Assembly: GCA_013044265.1 (NCBI GenBank)
Contig: JABEUQ010000024.1
Location: 1 to 42,790, forward strand
Reading direction: 5' to 3'
Source: Acidimicrobiaceae bacterium
GTDB taxonomy: Bacteria > Actinomycetota > Acidimicrobiia > Acidimicrobiales > RAAP-2
Length of the DNA: 42,790 nucleotides
The position numbers and the translations under genes were made by a program. Positions 18,271 to 26,055 of the stretch are shown piece after piece (position 1 is the first letter of the stretch; the number at the start of each line of letters is the position of its first letter). The notes under the pieces were generated by a model that saw nothing but the letters and a program-made list of their open reading frames with translations, searched no databases and had not been told where the DNA came from.

Positions 18271-19290
18271 GTGTCGCACTCCTTCGCCCATGACGTACTC
18301 CAACCCCTCATTCGTGGGACCGACCTCGAGCGTGATCACGCACGTGGCGCACTTGGAGAAATACTCGCGGGGCGCATCGACGGCGTCTTGATTGCCAGCT
18401 TCCTGACCGCTCTGACGTGCAAGGGCGAGACGGTGGACGAGATGACGGGCTTCGTCGACGCAATGCTCGACGCCGCCACTTCGCTGCAGGTACCCGGTGA
18501 CGCCATCGACATCGTTGGCACCGGCGGAGATCAACTTCACACCGTCAATATCTCCACCATGGCCTCCCTGGCCGTGGCGGGCTGTGGAGTACCGGTCGCC
18601 AAGCACGGCAACCGGGCCGCCTCCTCTTCGGTGGGCTCAGCTGACGTGCTTGAAGCATTGGGAGTACGCCTCGACGTCACTCCCGAAGTCATCGCAGTAT
18701 CACTCGCAGAGGCGTCAATCGCGTTCTTGTTCGCCCCGACGTACCACCACGCATTGGGGTACTTGACACCTATCCGCCGGGCATTGAGTTTCCGTACGAT
18801 CTTCAATGTGCTGGGGCCGCTCGCTAACCCCGCACGAGTCTCGCGCAGCCTGATTGGTGTTGCTCAAGCTCATCTGCTCGACGCGATGGCGCAGGTACTC
18901 TTCGCGCACAACGTCACGCACGCATATTTAGTCCACGGTCATGATGGCCTCGACGAGTTGTCCTTGGGAACGACGTCTTCGCTCATCAGCGTCACGCCAG
19001 ATGGAGTTGAGCTCAGCGAGCTCGACGCGGGCCTCGAACTCGGGCGTCGCCACAGCGTGGATGATATTCGTGGTGGTGGCACCCAAGACAACGTGGCAGT
19101 AGTGCGACAGTTTCTCGAAGGGGCGGAAGGAGCGGTGATGGATGTGGCTTGCGCGAACGCCGCCCTGGCCCTCATGGTGGCGGGACGTGCGCGAAACCTC
19201 GAAGAAGGATTCGCGCAAGCACACGAGAGCGTGGTCAGCGGACGTGCCGGTGAGGCGCTCGAGCGCCTCGTGGCAGTCTCAAACTCCTAG
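18271..19290 (+). CDS. trpD: Anthranilate phosphoribosyltransferase
   Basis: A 339-aa enzyme that joins anthranilate to PRPP. The PRPP/Mg motif is DIVGTGGDQLHTVNIST. KHGNRAASSSVGSADVLE forms the anthranilate site, followed by the FAPTYHHAL and RTIFNVLGPLANPA segments. The GTG start at 18271 has GAGAGGA about 5 nt upstream. It is transcribed away from the other trp genes and ends 8 bp before the convergent carbonic-anhydrase-like gene. Confidence 0.95.
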   Translation: MSHSFAHDVLQPLIRGTDLERDHARGALGEILAGRIDGVLIASFLTALTCKGETVDEMTGFVDAMLDAATSLQVPGDAIDIVGTGGDQLHTVNISTMASLAVAGCGVPVAKHGNRAASSSVGSADVLEALGVRLDVTPEVIAVSLAEASIAFLFAPTYHHALGYLTPIRRALSFRTIFNVLGPLANPARVSRSLIGVAQAHLLDAMAQVLFAHNVTHAYLVHGHDGLDELSLGTTSSLISVTPDGVELSELDAGLELGRRHSVDDIRGGGTQDNVAVVRQFLEGAEGAVMDVACANAALALMVAGRARNLEEGFAQAHESVVSGRAGEALERLVAVSNS

Positions 19291-19297
19291 CTCAGCG

Positions 19298-19813
19298 TTA
19301 TAACCGTCGAAGGTCTTTTTTGTAACGATGGGCATTCTGCACGTACATTGCGGCGTTGGCCACGATGGCGTCAGGAGAACTCGCGTCGGGTCGAATTTGC
19401 CCCGGAACTCCGACGACCAGTGAATTGGCTGGCACGTGGGTCCGGTTACGCACCACAGCTCCTGCGCCAACTGTTGCGCCACTCTCGACGACCACCTCGT
19501 GCAGGACGATGGAGCCGCTGCCAATCAAGCAGCGGTCGTGCACCACGCAACCTTCAAGGTGGGCAATGTGTCCAACGACGCAGTCACTCCCAATCACTGT
19601 GGGATAGTCAGCGACGGCGTGGATGACCGCACCATCTTGAATGGAGGTTCGTTCGCCGACAATCACAGTTCCGTAATCGCCACGAAGCACCGCGCCCGGC
19701 CATATTGACGATTCTGATCCGATCTGCACGTCGCCGATGACGACCGCTTCGGGATGCACAAAGGCGTCGGGGTGGATCGAGGGGATACTGTCCCCGAGTG
19801 CGTAAATCGGCAC
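19298..19813 (-). CDS. Gamma-carbonic-anhydrase-like (LbH hexapeptide repeat) protein
   Basis: A 171-aa left-handed beta-helix of hexapeptide repeats. Metal-site positions: His in IQDGAVIHA, and His in VVGHIAHLEGC. The third canonical His (in LHGC) is Glu here, with another His two residues earlier. Family members include active zinc carbonic anhydrases and CoA-related proteins of the PaaY/CaiE type, so enzymatic activity is not certain. GTG start with AAGGAG 7 nt upstream. Last gene of DUF512-der-zinc ribbon-this gene, 16 nt behind its neighbour. Confidence 0.85.
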   Translation of the reverse strand: MPIYALGDSIPSIHPDAFVHPEAVVIGDVQIGSESSIWPGAVLRGDYGTVIVGERTSIQDGAVIHAVADYPTVIGSDCVVGHIAHLEGCVVHDRCLIGSGSIVLHEVVVESGATVGAGAVVRNRTHVPANSLVVGVPGQIRPDASSPDAIVANAAMYVQNAHRYKKDLRRL

Positions 19814-19829
19814 GTTGGACTCCTTTGGA

Positions 19830-20012
19830 CTAATGCATCAACCAAGAAATTAACTGATAGATACGCCAGATGAGATAGATAATGGTGACGACGATGAAGA
19901 ATTTCCACTTGAGCGGTACTGGTTCAAGAACTTCGTCTTGCACCGACTCGCCGCAAACCTCGCAAGTGTCGCCTTCAACGGGCCGGTCACACGTGGTACA
20001 CCATTTCGCCAT
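19830..20012 (-). CDS. 60-aa zinc-ribbon membrane protein
   Basis: A small protein with two CxxC knuckles (CTTC at 5-8 and CEVC at 17-20), which should bind one zinc, then one hydrophobic segment (about 37-58) rich in Ile, Trp and Tyr. The layout suggests a membrane-anchored zinc ribbon facing the cytoplasm. Its ATG overlaps the der stop codon (TAATG), so it is translationally coupled to der and almost certainly real. I do not recognise the family. Confidence 0.75.
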   Translation of the reverse strand: MAKWCTTCDRPVEGDTCEVCGESVQDEVLEPVPLKWKFFIVVTIIYLIWRIYQLISWLMH

Positions 20013-21307
20013 TATTCGACCCGAACGCGCACTCTGATTGGAGTGGAGCCAAGTTCAAAACGCTCACGCAAAGACCGTTCGACGTAACGCATGTACGTAG
20101 AGGGCAACTTCCCCGCCACGAAAAGAGTGAACGTTGGCGGCTCCGTGGCTCCCTGAACGGCGTAGCGAATCTTGCCCGTGGGCGCGGGTTGCTTGACCTG
20201 CAGGTCACGAATGGCTCGGTTGAGCGCTCCGGTGGGCACCCGTTTGACGTAGTCTGCGGCCGCCGTGGTGAGTGCCGGCAAGATGCGGTGCACGCCCTTA
20301 CCCGAAATCGCAGTCGTCTTCATGACCGGTGCATCACCTAAAAATGCGAGTTTGTCGCCTACGGACGCGAGCACCTTGTCACGTTCCTCGGTAGCGATGA
20401 GTTCCCATTTGTTGAGTACGACTAGGGCGGGGCATCCCGCCGCTGAAATTCTCTCAGCTAAACGCTGGTCCTGTCCCGTTGCTCCTACCGTGGCGTCGAT
20501 GACGAGTACGGCGATGTCGGCGCGATCTAGGGCGTCCAGACTGCGAAGGACCGCGTAGGTCTCGAGCCCCGCCTCAGTCTTAGCGCGACGACGCATTCCC
20601 GCGGTGTCGATGAAACGTATGAGGCCCATTTCGGTCTCGACCACGGTATCGATGGCGTCCCGAGTAGTGCCGGGCATGTCGTGCACGACCGATCGCTCTT
20701 CACCGATGAGTTGGTTGAACAGGGTTGATTTACCAACATTGGGGCGACCTACGATGGCCACGCGTAACGCGCCGTCCTCTTCGATGTTATCCATGAGGTT
20801 CTCGCTCGCGAGGTCACCTAAACGCGAAACGATCTCGTCGAGTAGGTCGCCCGCGCCACGTCCGTGCAGAGCACTGATGCAGTACGGATCGCCCGCTCCG
20901 AGACTCAGGAATTCCCAGCTACTCGCCTCGTGCAATGTGTCGTCGACCTTGTTGACCACCAAGAGCACGGGGCGCCCCGAGCGCAGCGCCCAGCGTGCGG
21001 CGTGCGTGTCTTCGTCCACCATGCCCGTAGTCACGTCGACCACCAGCAACACCAGATCGGCAGCATCCAACGCCGCATCGGCCTGTTTGGATACTTTTTC
21101 TTCGAGGTCGTCGCCGGCTTCGAGCCAGCCGCCGGTGTCCACGACGTCAAAGGCGACGCCATTCCACTCCACTTCGACCGATTTGCGGTCGCGGGTGACG
21201 CCACGGTGCTCCTCGACGACTGCGACACGTTTGGCCGCTAGTCGATTTACCAGTGAACTCTTACCGACGTTGGGGCGACCGACAATGACTACTTGGGGCT
21301 TCTTCAT
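20012..21307 (-). CDS. der: Ribosome-assembly GTPase Der (EngA)
   Basis: A 431-aa protein with two consecutive GTPase domains, needed for 50S subunit maturation. Domain 1 has GRPNVGKSSLVNRL, DTGG and NKVD. Domain 2 has GRPNVGKSTLFNQL, DTAGMRRR and NKWE, followed by the C-terminal KH-like domain. The start overlaps the DUF512 gene (ATGA) and the stop overlaps the zinc-ribbon gene. Confidence 0.96.
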   Translation of the reverse strand: MKKPQVVIVGRPNVGKSSLVNRLAAKRVAVVEEHRGVTRDRKSVEVEWNGVAFDVVDTGGWLEAGDDLEEKVSKQADAALDAADLVLLVVDVTTGMVDEDTHAARWALRSGRPVLLVVNKVDDTLHEASSWEFLSLGAGDPYCISALHGRGAGDLLDEIVSRLGDLASENLMDNIEEDGALRVAIVGRPNVGKSTLFNQLIGEERSVVHDMPGTTRDAIDTVVETEMGLIRFIDTAGMRRRAKTEAGLETYAVLRSLDALDRADIAVLVIDATVGATGQDQRLAERISAAGCPALVVLNKWELIATEERDKVLASVGDKLAFLGDAPVMKTTAISGKGVHRILPALTTAAADYVKRVPTGALNRAIRDLQVKQPAPTGKIRYAVQGATEPPTFTLFVAGKLPSTYMRYVERSLRERFELGSTPIRVRVRVE

Positions 21308-22689
21308 GAATGCACCAGTCCTTTCGTGCGCACGTGTTCTAACACGGAGCGCAAATCTTGACCGGTGGTGCGAACGATCTTCACCGGATGGGGTAGATCC
21401 TCGACACTCAGACCATCGAGGAAGCGACCCTCGGACAGACAGACGTCGGGAAGCAGGCAGGTGGTCGTGGTGGGCACGTCGGCGAGCGCACGCTGGATAT
21501 CTTGCCCAGTCATCAGTCCCGCGACCTTGATGTTGCCACCGAAATAGCGATTCTCCACGGTGATGATCCGTACGTCGTCGTAGCGATGTCGATCGAGGAG
21601 GTCTCGCAAAATAGGCGCGGCGTACTCGCCAGTGAGCAGCGCAACGTCTCGCCCCTCAGAAATGTCACTCGTTCGCACTTCAGGGGTGCGTGGTGCGCGA
21701 TATCCCAGTGCCGGAGCCCCGTCAACGGATTGGAAGAAGCCGGTGCCGAGCCGGTCCATGACTGCGTGTCCAGCGAAACTCTCGACGAATGCGGCGACGA
21801 GCCCGATGCCGTTCTCTGCTTGATCGAGAGATTCGAATTCCCCCGCGGGTTGGGGCGTGCGTCCCGCAACCAAATAGAACTCATCGGAGGCGTACACGCT
21901 GACGCGTCCGAATAGTTCTTTGGTGAGCCGTCGATATTTCTCGGCAAGTTCGATGACGCTGTTCGCCTCTTGCGAAGTGTGCGAACGCATGGTCTCTTCC
22001 ATCGTGAAGTCGCTGACCCCCACCGGTACTAGAGCGATGGTCACTAGTTCGGGGTAGAGCGTCACAACGTCTTGGAGTGTGCGTTCGAGTTCGTCGCCGT
22101 CATTGATGCCCGGACACACCACTACTTGGGCGTGCACCTCGATGCCAGCCTTGAGAAGTTCACGTAGCCAGCGCAAACTGGTGGCGCCACGGGGATTGCG
22201 CAGCATCTCGGCGCGCAGTTCAGGGTTCGTTGTATGAATCGACACGTAGAGGGGTGAAAGTTTCTCCTCGATCACTCTTTCGAGATCGAATTCGGTGAAC
22301 CGTGTCAGGGTCGTGTAATTACCGTAGAGGAAGGAGAGACGAAAATCATCGTCCTTGACGTAGAGCGAGCGCCTCATGCCCTTGGGCAGTTGGTAGATGA
22401 AGCAAAAGGTGCAGTGATTGTCACAGGTTCGAATGCGGTCAAATACAGCGGAATCGATGGAGAGTCCGAGCGGCTGTCCCACTTCTTTGGAGATCATCAC
22501 CTTGTGACGGAGAGCACGTCCTTCGCGCTGTAGCACCAGAGAAACAATCTCTCCGTCAATCAACTGCTGGTACTCGATGATGTCGGTGGGCTCGCGTCCG
22601 TTGATCGAGATCAACTCGTCACCCACCGCGACGTCGGTCCCGGCAGCGGGCGACGAGGCTGAAATGGAAGAAATACGTACACCCGACAC
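21304..22689 (-). CDS. DUF512-family radical SAM protein with PDZ domain
   Basis: A 461-aa protein: an N-terminal PDZ-like segment (about 1-70, AVGDELISINGREP), then a cluster-binding CDNHCTFCF (Cx3Cx2C) near residue 90, a radical SAM-like barrel, and the C-terminal DUF512 domain. Members are often next to der in other phyla, as here (ATGA overlap). The reaction is unknown; the association hints at ribosome or tRNA maturation. GTG start, apparently leaderless from TTGCCA-16-TAGGCT. Confidence 0.88.
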   Translation of the reverse strand: MSGVRISSISASSPAAGTDVAVGDELISINGREPTDIIEYQQLIDGEIVSLVLQREGRALRHKVMISKEVGQPLGLSIDSAVFDRIRTCDNHCTFCFIYQLPKGMRRSLYVKDDDFRLSFLYGNYTTLTRFTEFDLERVIEEKLSPLYVSIHTTNPELRAEMLRNPRGATSLRWLRELLKAGIEVHAQVVVCPGINDGDELERTLQDVVTLYPELVTIALVPVGVSDFTMEETMRSHTSQEANSVIELAEKYRRLTKELFGRVSVYASDEFYLVAGRTPQPAGEFESLDQAENGIGLVAAFVESFAGHAVMDRLGTGFFQSVDGAPALGYRAPRTPEVRTSDISEGRDVALLTGEYAAPILRDLLDRHRYDDVRIITVENRYFGGNIKVAGLMTGQDIQRALADVPTTTTCLLPDVCLSEGRFLDGLSVEDLPHPVKIVRTTGQDLRSVLEHVRTKGLVHS

Positions 22690-22695
22690 GGGTAC

Positions 22696-22723
22696 AGCCT
22701 AGGTCGACACTCAAGATTGGCAA
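22696..22723 (-). promoter_or_regulatory. Promoter of the DUF512-der operon
   Basis: On the minus strand, TTGCCA (plus 22718-22723), 16 bp, TAGGCT (plus 22696-22701), then 6 nt to the GTG. It interleaves with the ispH promoter; the two -10 boxes form an inverted repeat (AGCCTA...TAGGCT). Confidence 0.6.
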
Positions 22724-22731
22724 ACTAGGCT
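22704..22731 (+). promoter_or_regulatory. Promoter of ispH
   Basis: TCGACA (22704-22709), 16 bp, TAGGCT (22726-22731), then 7 nt to the GTG start. No Shine-Dalgarno sequence, so the message is probably leaderless. It has the same -10 box and spacer length as the opposing promoter. Confidence 0.6.
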
Positions 22732-22738
22732 GATTGTC

Positions 22739-23773
22739 GTGAGTGTCGAACGAGTAGTGCTGGCGTCACCAAGAGGCTTCTGCGCTGGAGTAGAGAAGGC
22801 GATCAAGGCTCTTGATTGGATGACTCGGGTCTTTGATCCACCGGTCTACTGCTATCACGAGATAGTTCATAATCAGGTGGTGGTTGACCATTTTCGATCC
22901 TTAGGCGTGGTTTTCATCGATGATGTCGCCGACGCCGCTCCCGGAGCACCCTTGATGTTGAGTGCGCACGGTTCGCCACCCAACGTCATTGAGGCAGCTC
23001 GTGCATCGGGTGGTGCCGTCGTCGACGCAGTCTGTCCGCTCGTTACCAAGGTGCATCACGAGCTCAAAGTACGCGCACGCAAGGGCTACACGGTTCTCTA
23101 CGTAGGTCATGAGGGTCACGAGGAAGCGGTCGGCACAATGGCGGTGGCTCCCGAGGCGGTAGAACTCATACAATCCGTGCAGGACATCGATCGCGCGGCC
23201 CAACGTCCAGGACCCTATGCTCTGCTCTCGCAGACCACGCTGAGCGAGGACGAATGGTCCCACTTGCGCGAATACGCCCTCTCTACGATTCCTGATATTT
23301 GGATGCCAAATCGAAGTGACCTATGCTTCGCAACCACCAATCGACAAGGAGCTTTGCGCGAAATTGCCTCGTCGGCCGACGCCGTCGTCGTCATTGGTTC
23401 GGCCAATTCCTCAAATACTGTTGCTCTCACTGACGTGGCCCGTTCGGTGGGCAGCCCTCGCGTGTTCCGCGTGAACGGAGCGAGTGAATTGCCTAACGAT
23501 CTCAATGGAGTGGTGGCCGTCACTGCCGGGGCTTCCGCCCCTGAGTCTTTGGTTACCCAAGTCGTCGAATACCTCAACGCCTCCCAGGGTGTGGACACCT
23601 TTGAATTCACTACCGAGGACGAGTATTTCCCACCTCCTCCGGAGTTGCGCGAGATCTTGCGCGCACTCAGTGCCACGCTGGACGTCGCATTGGGTGTGCC
23701 CAGAGCGAGCCATTTCGACGGTCAGGCTGATCGGGGATTTACTGCTGCACAAGTGTTGTCTCCAATCACGTAG
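22739..23773 (+). CDS. ispH: 4-Hydroxy-3-methylbut-2-enyl diphosphate reductase
   Basis: A 344-aa [4Fe-4S] enzyme, last step of the MEP isoprenoid pathway, yielding IPP and DMAPP from HMBPP. The three cluster cysteines are Cys15 (PRGFCAGV), Cys99 (VDAVCPLVTKVH) and Cys196 (SDLCFATTNRQ). The proton-relay Glu is in GHEGHEEAVGT, and TAGASAPE is near the C-terminus. GTG start, leaderless layout. No other MEP gene is in the window. Confidence 0.95.
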   Translation: MSVERVVLASPRGFCAGVEKAIKALDWMTRVFDPPVYCYHEIVHNQVVVDHFRSLGVVFIDDVADAAPGAPLMLSAHGSPPNVIEAARASGGAVVDAVCPLVTKVHHELKVRARKGYTVLYVGHEGHEEAVGTMAVAPEAVELIQSVQDIDRAAQRPGPYALLSQTTLSEDEWSHLREYALSTIPDIWMPNRSDLCFATTNRQGALREIASSADAVVVIGSANSSNTVALTDVARSVGSPRVFRVNGASELPNDLNGVVAVTAGASAPESLVTQVVEYLNASQGVDTFEFTTEDEYFPPPPELREILRALSATLDVALGVPRASHFDGQADRGFTAAQVLSPIT

Positions 23774-23826
23774 ACCGTATTGACGTGGTTATCTAGTGAT
23801 TTTCTGGTCCCTCGCGGTTGCCTTGC

Positions 23827-23885
23827 TAGAATTTTGCAGTGATTTCAATTGCCCGTATGGCGCGAACCTCGTGTGAGCGACGAGG
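23827..23885 (+). promoter_or_regulatory. Promoter and leader hairpin of the glycosyltransferase gene
   Basis: TAGAAT (23827-23832) is a -10 candidate; transcription from about 23839 would leave a leader of about 117 nt. It contains a hairpin CCTCGT (23867-23872)/ACGAGG (23880-23885) with a 7-nt loop. I recognise no riboswitch class. Confidence 0.3.
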
Positions 23886-23955
23886 GGCGATCACCTCCAT
23901 TCGCATCGACTTCCCCGCCGTGCGGCCATTGTCGGTGTTCAACTAAAGGATATCG

Positions 23956-24774
23956 ATGTCGAACGTGGATTTAGAGAAGATTCGAATTGCTAATTTGCGC
24001 AAGTTCGCCATTCAGCAGGCCCTGGACCGCCTCGAGAGCGAACTTCCGGGTTTTCAACCCGAGGAGATTGTGGCATCAATTTGTGCCTACGAGGAAGAGC
24101 TCAATATCGGCGGTGTGCTCGAGAAGATGCCCCCCACGATAGATGGACGCTCCTACACCACGTTGGTGGTCGTCGATGGTGGAAGTGACCGCACTGCAGA
24201 AGTGGCGCGCAAGTTCCCGGGTGTGGTCGTTATTGAGTTTCCGGTCAATTTGGGACATGGCGTGGCGCTCCAGGTCACCTATCGCTGGTGTATCGAGAAC
24301 AATGTGAAGTACGTCGTCACGCTCGACGCCGACGGTCAGAACGACCCCTCGGAGATGCCAAATCTCTTGGCCCCCTTGCTCAATGACACTGCGGATTTCG
24401 TCTTGACGAGTCGCGTGTTGGGGGAAGATAAGACATCGGACTCCATACGAAAGACTGGTGTGCGCTTCTTCTCTTTCGTCATGAATCGCATGACTGGTGC
24501 ACAACTGACTGACACGTCGACGGGATACCGAGGACTACGTGTTGCGATGCTCGCCGATGCCGTTGATCGTCTCCAGCAGAGCCAGTACCAGACAGCGGAG
24601 CTCTTGATCGTTTGCTTGAAGCGAGGATGGCGTTCCGCCGAAGTTCCCACGGTCTGGTACCCTCGCTCGTCGGGCACCACCAAAAAGGGTAAGAACTGGT
24701 TGTTTGGTTTTCGTTACACTCGCGTGGTCTTTGGGACCTACTGGCGTGAGCGCAAGGCACAGCCGAGTCGCTGA
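23956..24774 (+). CDS. Family 2 glycosyltransferase
   Basis: A 272-aa GT2 enzyme. It has VVVDGGSDRTAEVA (about 71-84) of the nucleotide-sugar site, metal-binding DADGQ (about 124-128), and TSTGYRGLR as in dolichyl-phosphate mannose synthase-like and undecaprenyl-phosphate glycosyltransferases. It lacks the C-terminal membrane helices of GtrB/ArnC types and ends in a basic tail. AAAGGA precedes the ATG. Neighbours do not suggest a sugar pathway; polyprenyl-phosphate glycosylation is plausible from family resemblance only. Confidence 0.85.
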   Translation: MSNVDLEKIRIANLRKFAIQQALDRLESELPGFQPEEIVASICAYEEELNIGGVLEKMPPTIDGRSYTTLVVVDGGSDRTAEVARKFPGVVVIEFPVNLGHGVALQVTYRWCIENNVKYVVTLDADGQNDPSEMPNLLAPLLNDTADFVLTSRVLGEDKTSDSIRKTGVRFFSFVMNRMTGAQLTDTSTGYRGLRVAMLADAVDRLQQSQYQTAELLIVCLKRGWRSAEVPTVWYPRSSGTTKKGKNWLFGFRYTRVVFGTYWRERKAQPSR

Positions 24775-24793
24775 GTCGAAGAAACACAGCGGT

Positions 24794-25453
24794 CTAGGAA
24801 CCAAGACTTTGGCGGTACACGGCTTCGAGGGAACTACGGAGTTCTTCAGTCTTCTCGGTGATTTGTGATCGAGAGGGTCGACCATCACTGACCAGTGGTG
24901 CTATTGGTTCTCCTACCACTACACGAACCTTGACCGGTCGAGGAAATTTGGCGCCGTCGGGTAATGCACGGTCAGTACCGGCGATCCCCACCGGCACGAC
25001 GGTGGCGTGTGATCGCGCGGCGATGAACATCGCTCCATCGTGCAGGGGCTCCACGTGGGGACCGTACTTGCGAGTTCCCTCGGGGAACAAGATGAGCGCG
25101 TGCCCCCCAGTGAGCACCTCTTCAGCTGATCGCATGGCCTCGCGGTCTGCGCTACCGCGCTTGACGGGAAAAGCACCGAGTGAGATGAGCGCCGATCCCA
25201 GCACCGGCACCTTGAAGAGTGAATCCTTCGCCATGAAGAAGACTTTGCGCTGAGAGATAAATAGTGTGAAGGCGAAGTCGAGATTCGACCGATGGATGGG
25301 CGCGACGAGAACCGCACCAGTGAGCGGGATGTTGGTGCGACCCTGCACACTCGGGCGAAAGAAGATTTGGGCGAGACCTCGGATGGCGATGGCCACCGCT
25401 CGGTAAAACAGCGATTTGCGGGGATCTAATTGGAGGTGGTGTTCTTGAGACAC
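24794..25453 (-). CDS. plsC: 1-Acylglycerol-3-phosphate acyltransferase (PlsC family)
   Basis: A 219-aa membrane-associated acyltransferase, probably making phosphatidic acid from lysophosphatidic acid. Block I is HRSNLDF (catalytic HX4D), block III FPEGTRK, block IV VPVGIAG. The GTG start has GAGGAG 8 nt upstream, lying inside cmk; the genes overlap by 28 nt. The cmk-plsC pairing is common in bacteria. Acyl specificity cannot be told. Confidence 0.9.
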   Translation of the reverse strand: MSQEHHLQLDPRKSLFYRAVAIAIRGLAQIFFRPSVQGRTNIPLTGAVLVAPIHRSNLDFAFTLFISQRKVFFMAKDSLFKVPVLGSALISLGAFPVKRGSADREAMRSAEEVLTGGHALILFPEGTRKYGPHVEPLHDGAMFIAARSHATVVPVGIAGTDRALPDGAKFPRPVKVRVVVGEPIAPLVSDGRPSRSQITEKTEELRSSLEAVYRQSLGS

Positions 25454-26055
25454 AGAATAATCTCCTCAACGACGTGGTCGACGCTCAGGCCCGTTGTATC
25501 CAGGGCAATCGCGTCGTCGGCTTGACGTAATGGTGATGCATCACGCGAAGAGTCTGCGTGGTCGCGCCGCGCCACTGACTCGTGACTCTCGTCGCCACGA
25601 CGTCGCGCTCGTTCATCGAGCGACGCAGTCAGATAGATCTTTACTCGGGCGTGGGGAAAGACGACCGTGGTGATATCTCGACCTTCGACCACTAGACCTC
25701 CGGGCTCTTCGCTGGCGAGTGCGCGCTGACGAAGCACCATGGCGGCGCGCACGGCCGCATTGGCGGCTACAACTGACACGGCCACGTTAACGGCATCACT
25801 GCGTATCTCGTCGTGCACGTCACGACCATTGATGCTTACGCGTGGTCGTGTGCGGATGTTGGCGGCGAGCGCCACGCCCACGACGGCGTCGCTGTCGAGA
25901 GGATCGATTCCCAGACGCAGCGCTTCAAGGGTCACGGCGCGGTACATCGCACCGGTGTCGAGCACTGACCAGCCAAGACGTTCGGCTACGGCGCGCGCCA
26001 CGGTCGACTTGCCTGAACCCGCGGGACCATCGATAGCGATGATGTCAGTGGTCAC
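25426..26055 (-). CDS. cmk: Cytidylate kinase
   Basis: A 209-aa kinase that phosphorylates CMP and dCMP. P-loop GPAGSGKST (residues 9-17), then LDTGAMYRAVT of the CMP-binding region, VVEGRDITTVVFP, and the lid segment RARRRGDE. GTG start overlaps the aroA stop (GTGA). The last 28 nt overlap plsC. Confidence 0.95.
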   Translation of the reverse strand: MTTDIIAIDGPAGSGKSTVARAVAERLGWSVLDTGAMYRAVTLEALRLGIDPLDSDAVVGVALAANIRTRPRVSINGRDVHDEIRSDAVNVAVSVVAANAAVRAAMVLRQRALASEEPGGLVVEGRDITTVVFPHARVKIYLTASLDERARRRGDESHESVARRDHADSSRDASPLRQADDAIALDTTGLSVDHVVEEIILCLKNTTSN

